DNA from: Celoporthe dispersa
Lineage: Eukaryota > Ascomycota > Sordariomycetes > Diaporthales > Cryphonectriaceae
DNA length: 64,000 nt
NCBI GenBank assembly: GCA_016584495.1
Contig: WAID01000009.1
Location: 3,410,001-3,474,000 of the forward strand
Direction of reading: 5' to 3'
This document shows, one piece after another, positions 56,701-64,000 of this stretch. Below the pieces are notes generated by a model. The model had not been told where the DNA came from, ran no database searches, and saw only the letters and a program-made list of their open reading frames with translations. Each line of letters begins with the position of its first letter. Positions within the stretch are counted from its first letter, which is position 1. A program made the position numbers and the translations under genes.

Positions 56701-59700
56701 CTGGTTGGCCACGCACTTCAGCAGGTGCAGTGGGCTAGTCGGGCTATCCGCAAAGCAGATGCGCACCGGCAGGATTGTCGACGTGGGACCAAGCACGCCG
56801 CCGCGGTTGACGCTCGAGGGGCCAAGGTGCTGCTGCATCCGGGAGTGACACCCCTCGACGACCTCACCAAAGACAACATCAGGTGTGCCTGAGAAGGTAG
56901 CAAGCACCATCCCCCACGCGGCCTTGAGCACGGTGTCGAAGCAGATACCAAGCGAGCCCATGGCGACCGTGTTCACCGAGACCGACTCGCGGAGCGTACG
57001 TACCGAGCTGGCCAGCTTGGGCGGCTTGGTATGGCGCACCACCTGCGTCGGTACTGCGCCCTCGAGCAGGCCACGCCAGTAGCGCTCCGCCTCGCCGCCG
57101 ACGTGAGCAAGTGCGGCCTCGCGGACAAAGTCGGCAAAGCCGGGACGGCGCGGCGGATTCTGGCCGCCATCGTACAGCTTCCTTAGGTCCTTGACGAGGA
57201 GCGCGATCGACACATCGTCGTATTGTGCCTTGGACAGCCGGAGCACGAGCGTAGACGTCTTGCCCGCGTCCAGGAAGATGAAGCGCGTGATGGGGCTGGC
57301 GAATAGATCGCACTGGGTAAGTAGGGCCTCGCGGTCTCTCTTGATCTCCTTCTCTAGGGTGGCACCTAGGCGCCAGCTTTGCACGCGCGGGATGTGCTTG
57401 AAGTCGGCCTTGTAGTTTCTCAGCACGACCTGGAAGAGCTTGCGGTTCTGGCCCTCAACGTGCGCTATGAAAGCTGTCCTGAGGATCGGATGGATGGACG
57501 CAAGGATGTGGCAGACCTCCTCGATACGGCGGGCGGAGACAGACGACGTTGAGCTGGCGGCGGTGAAGTGGAATACGAAGTAGGACACGTCGGCGAGACC
57601 GGGCCCGTGCGGTGACGCCGGCGAGGACCGCAGCTGACCCTGCGTCAGCATGGCGGTCTCGATGGCGCGAACTTGTGTGGATGTGGCTTCGGCGACGTCG
57701 CGGATGACTTCAGGTTCTAGGAGGAGCTTTGGCGCAAGAGTCTCTTCGATAAAGTTCCTGTCGATGACCTGAGGTGTTGGCGTGGCCAGTGCGGCAGGAC
57801 TAGCCACGGCTGGTTTGGCTGGAGCATCCTCGTGTTGCTGCTGATGCTGTTGTTGCTGCTGCTGCTGCTGCATTTGAATAGACTCGATCGCGCTGTCCAG
57901 CGCTCTGTCTAAAGTCCTTCTTGCTTGAGAGGACTCATCAGTCGTAGCGACAATTTGATTTGGGTGGACATCAAGAGGATTGCTGGAGTGGCAGATTTCA
58001 CCCAGCGGGATGTCGCGCATTAGGTCAGAGATGTTCGCAGGGAGCCTTGTTTTGCGGCACCTGACGACCACCTCCGTGGCGGAAACCTCGTTGCCGCCGA
58101 GCTTAAGGAATCCGTCGCCAAGGGCAATTGTGTTCTCGTCGAGGTTCAATACTTGCGCCCAGACAGCACGGATCTTAGCCTCCAGCCCACCCGTCGGCAG
58201 TGGATTTGAGGCGTTCATGTTCGGCACCTGCTCCGGGTTTTCCACCGTGGCAAGCTCGAGAAGCTGCTCGCGCGACAGGCCCTTGATGACCTTCTGCAGC
58301 TTGCGCCGGTTCACCTTCAGCGAGTACGTTGTCGGAAGGTGTCGGACAGGGATGAAGATCTTGGGGATGATAAAGTCGGGCACCGTTCCGGCCAAGGCCT
58401 TCTCCACGATTCTCTTGGTCACGTACACGCGCTGTTTGACCCCATCGCCCAGGCTGGCCAGATCCAGCGCATGTGGGAGTGCAGTGCTCCCGTCGCCACC
58501 CAGCTCCAGGAAGGCTGCGAGCGTAGGGCTTCGTCCACGCTCACCCTTGAAGGCCAGCGCCTCGACCATAACATCGACGCGCTGCCCCAGGGCACGGCGG
58601 ATCTGCTGCTCTAGCTCCGCCAGGTTGACAACGCGGCCGTTGATCTCAAGATCGTCCCGCTTGGACGAGACATATTCCATCAGGCCGCCCTCGATATACC
58701 GCACGCTGTGGCCCGTTTTGTAATATCTCTTCTTGCCTTGGCCAGTATCCTCGGTCGCGATGGTGCTGATGCTCCTCTGGTGCTGGTGACCCCGCACAAA
58801 AGGCGTCTTGTGACCAGGACTGGTGGGCGTGTCGGGCGCATCTCTGCCATCATCTCCCGCCGCAGTGAGGCTGCTCCTCCGGAACGTCTTGCCCAGCGTG
58901 GGCCCTTCGATGACCATCTCGCCCACTGCACCGACGGGCATCAGGTTTCTGTGGTCTTCGCCAGCCACAATCCATGCAGAGCCGGCAATGGGCCGACCAA
59001 TGGCGCGGAGATGGTGAGGGCCGTGAATCTCCAGGAAAGAGATACCAAGCGGGCAGACATCTGGCGCTCCGTAGGCCATCACGACCCTCTTCCGGCCTCT
59101 CCATGGCGCATAAGTGTCTTCATCCAGACCCCGTGTTCGGAAGCAGACCGTCTTCAGCGTGGGCAGCATCTCCACGTTCAGCTTCCGAGCAAGCAGGGGC
59201 GTCATGTAGCTCCAGGTGGCACTGAAGCGCGTCACGCATCCGGTATAATCGCTGTATCTGTCTCTGGACATTGGGATACACATAACTCCGCCATTGACTA
59301 GGGTAGTAAACACTTCAGAGAGGGCGACATCAACATTGAAGCTGGATAGCTGCAGTACTCGGGTCGTGTTGTTGATACCACACACCGGACCCTGCCCGAG
59401 GAAACACGTCGACAATGATGCGTGCGTGAAGCTGATGCCGCGGACAGACCGTGACGACGTCGGCGTGAAGAAGACGCAGGCCACGTCTTCAGGCTTGCTT
59501 GGCGGCAGCAGCTGCCCGGGGACGGGGGCCTCGCGCTCGAGGCGCTTCATGAGCGCATCGTCGAGGCAGATTACACGATCGAACGAGGGAACCTCGTTGT
59601 CGGCATTCTCCAGAGCCTCGGCCGCTGTTGCGCATGCGACAGCCACCCTGCTCGCTGGCCCGAGGTGCTCGGCGATCTTGGCGACAAAGCCCATCTCGTC

Positions 59701-62700
59701 TGCGTCGACCGGGACAAAAGCAGCGCCGGCCTTGAGAATCGCTAGGAGAGCAACTGGTGCCCATTTGGACTTGTCGAGGATGACTGGCACCGCAGCTTTT
59801 GAATTGCCCTTGGGGACGACACCCGCCTCGAGAAGAACGTGCGCCAGCCGGTGGGCGAGGATCTCGATCTGCAGGTATGTGAGGTCACCATCATGCGCGC
59901 AGACCGCTTTACAATCTGGACGTGTAATGCTCTGCGCAAAGACGAGCTCGTGCAGCAGGGTTCTCTGCTGCTGGGTGTCCCTGTCGCTCGGGCTGGTCCA
60001 TTCCACAATCTGAGCGTAGTCGCGGTCCGAGAATAGATCGAGGGATCCAATGTGTGCCGCAGGCGAAGCGCACTGCAGGATGGCGATGATCGCCCGTGCA
60101 AATGTATTCGTGATGTTTTGGGCCTGCGTCTCAGAGAGGATCGTGTGGCCAATATCGACGACCAGCCGGCCCGTGGCGTTGCTGAAACGCGTGTTGATCG
60201 TGAGGTCGTAGTCGGTGGTTTCGTTGTTCATCACGTTGCGCAGCTCCAAGGTCGTGGGCTGCGTGAAGCGGCTGTTCAGGTCAGCGGGCTCCTCGGTGAA
60301 GGCAAAACACGTGTTGAAGAGCTGGACATCGACGCCAGCCCCCTGCTTGCCGCCGCACAGGGCATGTCTAATCTCTGCCATGGTGATGTGCTGATGTGGC
60401 AGGGCGGCGTTGTAACCATCCTCCACCTGCCGGAGCAGAATGGCCAGGGGTTTGAATGGGGACAGATCGAAGGACACGGGGATTGTGTTTGCGAAACATC
60501 CTACGGCGGACCTCATGCCCTCGAGCGTCGCGGACCGCCCGGGGGCCCTGTAGCCAAAACACACATCACTGCTCCCGGTGACGGCGCGCAGCACCAATCC
60601 CCAGGCTAGCCTCAGTACTGTGCCAATAGTAGTCTTCTGGGCTCGGCAGAACTCCGCAACTTTGTGAAAAAGGACGTCGGTAATCTCAGTATGGAGGCTG
60701 GCATATCGCTTCGGCCTGCTCGGATCATTGTTGTCGCCTCCGTAGTAGAAGTCCAGTCTTGGAAACAGACACGGCTGGGTGACCTCTGCCAGGGTTTCCT
60801 TCCACCAGGCGATACTCCTGTCTCGGTCGAGGCCGCGCATGATGTCGACGTACCCAGAGTACGAGAAGACCGCTGCCTCGCCGCTGGTGACTGGAATCGC
60901 CCTGCCTGTGGCGTACCCCCTCCTCAGGTCTGTAATCATCCCGTTGACGCTCATCATGTCGCAGAGGGCAGCTGACACGTCCAGCTTGACGACTGTCTTC
61001 ATTGGGGAGTGGCACACCGTCAGCCTGTGTCTGGGTACGCTCTTCACCGCTGGGTAGGCAGTGAGCGGAGGGAGGTTGTTCAGCGTGTCGATCGGATCTT
61101 CACTAGGCGTCGCGTCGAGGAACAACATGTTTGGGGCCCACCGCTTCAGGACGACAGCATTGAACAAGCCCTCCTCCGCGATGCTCTCGATAAAGACGGT
61201 CCTGAGTGCCGAGTGGTGAGCGACGACCTGATCCCAAGCAGCGACCACCCGGGCCAGATCCACAGGAGCGCCGTTTGGGCTTGCGAACTCGTACATGACG
61301 TGAATATGACAGGCATTCATATTTCCGGTATTGCTCGGCTGTGGCATGTACTGGTAGCCATTCTCCTCGCCATGTCTCCTTCCGCAGCCCGCAGGAAACT
61401 GTAGTGATTTTGCTTGGCTGACCAGGATACTCTGCTGCACGGGCGTGACGGGGTACACAGCCTCGATCTCATGAACGCCGCTCAGTCCCAGTTCGTTGAC
61501 GACGGTCCTGTTGAGCGTAGACAGTCCCTCATACGTGACGCCGGTGGCCCAAAGCTGTGGGATGTCGGCCAGGGTTAGCTCGGGATCAGCAAATCGAAGA
61601 CGACCGATGGCCTCCAGGAGCAGGTGCTCGTAGTTGCTAATCCAGGATTTAATCAGGTCCAGATGCCGGCTGTGGCGGTTGTACAGAAACTTGATCTTGG
61701 CCGCCCCCTGGTCAATCGTCGTGTTGACCTCGAACAGAGAGATGCGGCCTACCGCAGGTCCAATGTCGGAGATCCGAGAATCAAGCGTACGCCCTGGCAG
61801 GGCAATCTGCTCGAGAACGCCATTCTCCCTGCCAATGTTTTGAATATTTCCAGCATAGCTGAAGAGTATCTCGATGGGCCAGTCACGGGTCGCAATCTGG
61901 AGAGTGTTGGGTGACGGAGGTCGTGCCGAGTTTATGATGTCTGTATTCCCATCGTTCTTTGAGTAGAATTTGCTGGCGAAGTAGTGAGCACCTCGGTGAG
62001 GTATTGCCCGTCGGGTATCCTTCAGTCGGCGGAGCACGTCGATAAAGTCGCTGCTGCCATTGATTTGTTGGTTAAGGGGGCAGAGGGATGTGAACCACCC
62101 GACCGTCTCAGAGATGTCGATTTCGTTGTTCCACAGACCGCGGCCGTGCTCTTGATTCCAGACATCTGGGGTCTGCCTTTCTACGAACGTCTGGGCAAAC
62201 GAGAGGAGCAGTGCAGCGATATAAATATCAACCGACTCCGTCCTCAGCACCTGGTTACACGTTGTCTCCAGGATGGATGTCAGCTCCTCCGATAACGAGA
62301 AACTCGCCTCGTTGGCGTCGGCATAGGTATTCGGTGCGTCCAGCAGCCCCCAGTAATCCAGGTCCCCAGGGATAAGCTCGAAGGGAAGCCCGCCGGACGG
62401 CATCTGCGCGTCTAGCTTCTGCAGCTCGGCCCACTTCTGGAACGGCATGGCCCTCTGCGATGACAGGCTGCCGTGTTGCAATAACTCGTCCATATCCTGA
62501 ATGATCAGTCGCCACGACGCCACGTCCACTACGAGGTGATGCGCGGCCACGTAGATCATCTGGTGGCCATCCGTGGTCTGAAAGTGAGCAACGGCGAACA
62601 CGGGCCCCTCTTCGACGTTGATCGACGCCTGGGTGTTCTGCACAACGGACTCGACCTGCTGGTTAGTGCTGATGGTGTAGTGCATGAAAGAGTACGAGCC

Positions 62701-63999
62701 CTCGACCTTTGGCAGTATGTGCTGCATCCACTCGCCCTGCACGTTGACAAACCGGGCGCGGAGCATTGAGTGATGTCCCACGACGGCATCCGTGGCTGCA
62801 GAGATATCGTAGACGCTGAACCCCTTGGCGATGCGGAAGAGGAGGGACGAGTTGAACCTGTAGTTCCCCTCGCCCGAGTCGCGCAGTGTCAGGTCGCCGC
62901 CCATCTTGGTGTTGAAGTAGAGCTTCTGCATCGGTGAGAGGTCGAAGTAGGTCGAGGTCGGGCTCGCGTTGCCGTCAGCAGCCTTGTTCTCCTGGTCCGC
63001 GGTCCATTTATGTGCCAGCCCACCCCGCTGGGTTGCCAGTGCCGCGAGGTGTGCAAGAGTATTGTTGTGCTGCAGGATCTCATGGCTCTCCAGAAATATC
63101 GATTCAACCCGTGCATTGGTGACAAGGGCCATGGCCGTGGCCTCACCCCCACCTAGCGATGCGAACGTGAAGCTCATGCTCACTTGCTCCTGAGGAACGT
63201 GTAGCACCCGAGCCACAAGCTTCTGCACCTCCCTCTCCATTTCGCTGGCTGGCTGCTGCAGGGTCTGGTCCGTCGCAATGCCCATCACCCGCTCGTAGAT
63301 GTCCGAATTCGCGTTTTGAACCCATGTCCGGAGCTTCCTCCGGTCGATATTATCCGTCTCTGGCACAGTAGGCATATTGTCTAACGGAATCCACACATCG
63401 GGTATGGCCTTGTCATCAACAAGCCTGGTGTCCTTGAGGTTCTGCTTCAGCGTTGCAATCTGCGTGCCTGCGAAGAACATTTGTGTTGGCGGGATCAGAT
63501 CGACCTTTGAGAGATCGGTCCCGCTCGGGGGTATGCTGGTGAGGGTCAGGCAGGCGACCAGTCTTTCCTCGAAGAGCCCAGCTCGCGGCTTGATGATGAT
63601 GACTTTAGATACGGCCTTTTCTGAGCCCAGAAACAGCTCCACCTCTCCAGGCTTCTCGAAGGAATTCGTCGGCATTGGCGGCGGCGGATCGTCCACGCTC
63701 GGCATCCGCACATGTTTGTCAAAGTCCTGGTTTCCGGCTCGGAGCCGTATCGAGTCCATACGACTCGCCCGGTGGATCTTCTCTGGCGCAATCATGATAG
63801 AAGCAGACCGCATGTCGAAGTCGTCCTCGGAAGAACTGCTGTGGTCCTCCTCGATGGTGTGCGCATCGTGGTATTCCTCGGTCGCATCAGACTCGGTCTC
63901 GTAGGAATCCATGTCAACGACTTCAGCAGCCATAGAATGCGCGGACGGTGGCACGACTTTGGTCTCTACGTCAGCAAGCGTCCTAGAGCCAGCCAACAC
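53734..63999 (-). CDS. NRPS-derived pseudo-enzyme, C-terminal 3,421 residues (runs off the right edge)
   Basis: One open frame of 10.3 kb without introns; the 5' end lies beyond the window. Order (window residues): end of an adenylation domain (IPLDNMPTVPETDNIDRRKL, lacking the A10 Gly-Lys); carrier 1 with LGGGEATAM, Glu286 at the Ser position; epimerase-like domain with HHLVVD (487-492); condensation domain with SAALCDMM near 1015 instead of HHxxxDG; adenylation domain about 1340-1900 with FFTPTSSRSVRG for A3 and AYGAPD for A5; carrier 2 with LGGNEV, Glu1971; poly-Q linker about 2040-2055; condensation domain with SKAQYDD near 2255; a carrier-like element FYDLWGSL near 2675; then a disordered tail to 3421. 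The domain succession is plain, but nearly every catalytic residue is gone. The frame is nonetheless intact. Biosynthetic activity is very unlikely from this part; a scaffold or regulatory role is inference. Confidence 0.85.
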   Translation of the reverse strand: MLAGSRTLADVETKVVPPSAHSMAAEVVDMDSYETESDATEEYHDAHTIEEDHSSSSEDDFDMRSASIMIAPEKIHRASRMDSIRLRAGNQDFDKHVRMPSVDDPPPPMPTNSFEKPGEVELFLGSEKAVSKVIIIKPRAGLFEERLVACLTLTSIPPSGTDLSKVDLIPPTQMFFAGTQIATLKQNLKDTRLVDDKAIPDVWIPLDNMPTVPETDNIDRRKLRTWVQNANSDIYERVMGIATDQTLQQPASEMEREVQKLVARVLHVPQEQVSMSFTFASLGGGEATAMALVTNARVESIFLESHEILQHNNTLAHLAALATQRGGLAHKWTADQENKAADGNASPTSTYFDLSPMQKLYFNTKMGGDLTLRDSGEGNYRFNSSLLFRIAKGFSVYDISAATDAVVGHHSMLRARFVNVQGEWMQHILPKVEGSYSFMHYTISTNQQVESVVQNTQASINVEEGPVFAVAHFQTTDGHQMIYVAAHHLVVDVASWRLIIQDMDELLQHGSLSSQRAMPFQKWAELQKLDAQMPSGGLPFELIPGDLDYWGLLDAPNTYADANEASFSLSEELTSILETTCNQVLRTESVDIYIAALLLSFAQTFVERQTPDVWNQEHGRGLWNNEIDISETVGWFTSLCPLNQQINGSSDFIDVLRRLKDTRRAIPHRGAHYFASKFYSKNDGNTDIINSARPPSPNTLQIATRDWPIEILFSYAGNIQNIGRENGVLEQIALPGRTLDSRISDIGPAVGRISLFEVNTTIDQGAAKIKFLYNRHSRHLDLIKSWISNYEHLLLEAIGRLRFADPELTLADIPQLWATGVTYEGLSTLNRTVVNELGLSGVHEIEAVYPVTPVQQSILVSQAKSLQFPAGCGRRHGEENGYQYMPQPSNTGNMNACHIHVMYEFASPNGAPVDLARVVAAWDQVVAHHSALRTVFIESIAEEGLFNAVVLKRWAPNMLFLDATPSEDPIDTLNNLPPLTAYPAVKSVPRHRLTVCHSPMKTVVKLDVSAALCDMMSVNGMITDLRRGYATGRAIPVTSGEAAVFSYSGYVDIMRGLDRDRSIAWWKETLAEVTQPCLFPRLDFYYGGDNNDPSRPKRYASLHTEITDVLFHKVAEFCRAQKTTIGTVLRLAWGLVLRAVTGSSDVCFGYRAPGRSATLEGMRSAVGCFANTIPVSFDLSPFKPLAILLRQVEDGYNAALPHQHITMAEIRHALCGGKQGAGVDVQLFNTCFAFTEEPADLNSRFTQPTTLELRNVMNNETTDYDLTINTRFSNATGRLVVDIGHTILSETQAQNITNTFARAIIAILQCASPAAHIGSLDLFSDRDYAQIVEWTSPSDRDTQQQRTLLHELVFAQSITRPDCKAVCAHDGDLTYLQIEILAHRLAHVLLEAGVVPKGNSKAAVPVILDKSKWAPVALLAILKAGAAFVPVDADEMGFVAKIAEHLGPASRVAVACATAAEALENADNEVPSFDRVICLDDALMKRLEREAPVPGQLLPPSKPEDVACVFFTPTSSRSVRGISFTHASLSTCFLGQGPVCGINNTTRVLQLSSFNVDVALSEVFTTLVNGGVMCIPMSRDRYSDYTGCVTRFSATWSYMTPLLARKLNVEMLPTLKTVCFRTRGLDEDTYAPWRGRKRVVMAYGAPDVCPLGISFLEIHGPHHLRAIGRPIAGSAWIVAGEDHRNLMPVGAVGEMVIEGPTLGKTFRRSSLTAAGDDGRDAPDTPTSPGHKTPFVRGHQHQRSISTIATEDTGQGKKRYYKTGHSVRYIEGGLMEYVSSKRDDLEINGRVVNLAELEQQIRRALGQRVDVMVEALAFKGERGRSPTLAAFLELGGDGSTALPHALDLASLGDGVKQRVYVTKRIVEKALAGTVPDFIIPKIFIPVRHLPTTYSLKVNRRKLQKVIKGLSREQLLELATVENPEQVPNMNASNPLPTGGLEAKIRAVWAQVLNLDENTIALGDGFLKLGGNEVSATEVVVRCRKTRLPANISDLMRDIPLGEICHSSNPLDVHPNQIVATTDESSQARRTLDRALDSAIESIQMQQQQQQQQHQQQHEDAPAKPAVASPAALATPTPQVIDRNFIEETLAPKLLLEPEVIRDVAEATSTQVRAIETAMLTQGQLRSSPASPHGPGLADVSYFVFHFTAASSTSSVSARRIEEVCHILASIHPILRTAFIAHVEGQNRKLFQVVLRNYKADFKHIPRVQSWRLGATLEKEIKRDREALLTQCDLFASPITRFIFLDAGKTSTLVLRLSKAQYDDVSIALLVKDLRKLYDGGQNPPRRPGFADFVREAALAHVGGEAERYWRGLLEGAVPTQVVRHTKPPKLASSVRTLRESVSVNTVAMGSLGICFDTVLKAAWGMVLATFSGTPDVVFGEVVEGCHSRMQQHLGPSSVNRGGVLGPTSTILPVRICFADSPTSPLHLLKCVANQRTAGMPYENLGMLDIVEKCTPWPYWTRLSTIVQHRTDAELLMDGKAKSFKLGAALCKISVIESDVVDMPDFLVRSLLRNKPVAGAAASNGSERQAASAQARLEGDEELEVSVSFCEQRVPANLAQEVLHKVCGFVGLLTGVSIMQSIVPTAAQYSALAKQIPLANSMYAGNPTAGPAGVTFNNPFGGGSIRVNFAQLEAKMSPDQITTIQSTIEDAWRSTLDPRTLGVPEEHVTSAAFYDLWGSLVPAAQLADFITDAIPMRLVGELSTNLFSNNLDGFSITMEEIVDNPTMLDQFQLIVRKAFGGEGRDRPGALKVRSNSLANSVRKSSSLTNVAGASSIRSSSPTNLAGSVNRAGTFSIHGPSKLGHSRTRSDSTGGNTAGSSNGDSPAVGSAPVFPAHPAVAPPISNHPAAQASVQTPAPRHTRKGSDASNATHHSTTTATTAVTALDSAGLAPTTSVVNTPPTSVGSPDPSELPGSAIHAFKRSNSIRQAEAGPESPILGNINLATSPPVVQAGFVAARKKSNFGFGSSLRRMASNALRPGLQNHSSHSHSHSASSGMKSVSSSSNSLLRPPKSSGSDKTTHKDKEPTAPLSPWVRVQSMAPQLPPFSPFTPVTDDTFSLNGSINTSSDGQMTAASPDTSQDRTSRATSPELVLQHNNDDGKAGLGVSMDAIAQPPRISGTLVIGDNGELSRAVSCESLTEGANTSRGDSADVSAEDTGDDEEDDEEDTLRADEAQKLLASANIQAQGARDSPDPQKAARRNHQQEQEDVPSPSPVTETFYMEDDEGSEEEDGNQAQYDSLEELESGPATPKQGGPRPASAVRSPETRTPPQKKGASPPDSSSSPKPQQSPRYSVFPRASTAQATSSPQSARTSTSTARHTGPPVTPATAPSAAQANPATTSTDVQDYATLEAAEMDDMVSPLTPVERAMLYKQQGMGRAQARLASASRVAMNVSPLTPGSYFPQQQQQQQQQHGPSMGGFHAI
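53769..53793 (-). repeat. CAG-type tract coding poly-Q near the C-terminus
   Basis: Eight CTG triplets on the plus strand, read as CAG on the coding strand, give a glutamine run just before the final HGPSMGGFHAI. Confidence 0.85.
57835..57872 (-). repeat. Poly-Q/H linker tract in the NRPS-derived protein
   Basis: Imperfect CTG/TTG/ATG triplets code MQQQQQQQQ-H-QQQ-H between carrier 2 and the second condensation-like domain. Likely a flexible linker. Confidence 0.8.
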
Positions 64000-64000
64000 T

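Noticed and set aside
38559..63999. One large biosynthetic cluster joining the A-T-R reductase to the NRPS-derived gene
   Set aside because: Secreted hydrolases and about 10 kb of unrelated genes lie between, and the NRPS part lacks working carriers.
53734..63999. Siderophore synthetase (SidD/NPS6-like) identity
   Set aside because: Those enzymes keep serine-bearing carriers and active condensation motifs; here they are lost and an E-like domain plus long tail are present.

Overview
The window is nuclear DNA of a filamentous ascomycete (Pezizomycotina, most likely a Sordariomycete). The reasons are short spliceosomal introns (about 50-175 bp) with GTRNGT donors, intron-rich genes on both strands with no operons, typical fungal families (GH28, GH75, NRPS, NRPS-like A-T-R reductase, DUF7025-type AAA ATPase, bicupin oxalate decarboxylase), and AT-rich, gene-poor stretches with decayed transposon sequence. 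No tRNA, rRNA or CRISPR was found.

Layout. 0-7.3 kb: the 3' end of an unknown gene, a small secreted AA1-like protein, a Q/N- and S/T-rich single-pass membrane protein and a nucleotidyltransferase-fold protein. 7.9-11.9 kb: a seven-exon CaiB/BaiF CoA-transferase facing a RidA/YjgF protein. 14.4-22.2 kb: a secreted type-B carboxylesterase, an AT-rich strip with a LINE relic, a repeat-containing hypothetical protein, a 171-bp tandem duplication and a GH75 chitosanase. 22.6-32.2 kb: a citrate synthase ending in SKL, then a divergent pair made of a DUF7025-type AAA ATPase and a degenerate fungal NTPase. 33.1-43.7 kb: secreted oxalate decarboxylase, a DUF1275 membrane protein, a small conserved protein, then an aldo/keto reductase divergent from an A-T-R reductase. 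44.9-52.8 kb: GH28 pectin hydrolase, a small hypothetical gene, a secreted sulfatase and a C-terminally anchored SGNH hydrolase. 53.7-64.0 kb: one uninterrupted NRPS-derived reading frame that runs off the right edge.

Two things stand out. First, the NRPS-derived protein is a pseudo-enzyme. Its carrier domains lack the phosphopantetheine serine, its condensation domains lack the HHxxxDG motif and its adenylation motifs are degraded, yet more than 3,400 codons stay open and a roughly 680-residue phospho-site-like disordered tail follows. Only the epimerase-like HHxxxD motif survives. It looks like an NRPS scaffold kept for a non-biosynthetic role.

Second, at least ten single-base indels interrupt seven otherwise well-conserved genes (CoA-transferase, carboxylesterase, citrate synthase, AAA ATPase, A-T-R reductase, sulfatase, SGNH hydrolase). 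Several lie in homopolymers, and each switches cleanly from one conserved frame to another. Splice-phase arithmetic works only after each is allowed for. Uncorrected sequencing errors explain this better than parallel pseudogenisation, so these loci should be treated as probably functional with draft-quality bases.

The secreted set (chitosanase, pectin hydrolase, carboxylesterase, oxalate decarboxylase, sulfatase, SGNH hydrolase) suits a plant- or litter-associated life style. That ecological reading is inference.
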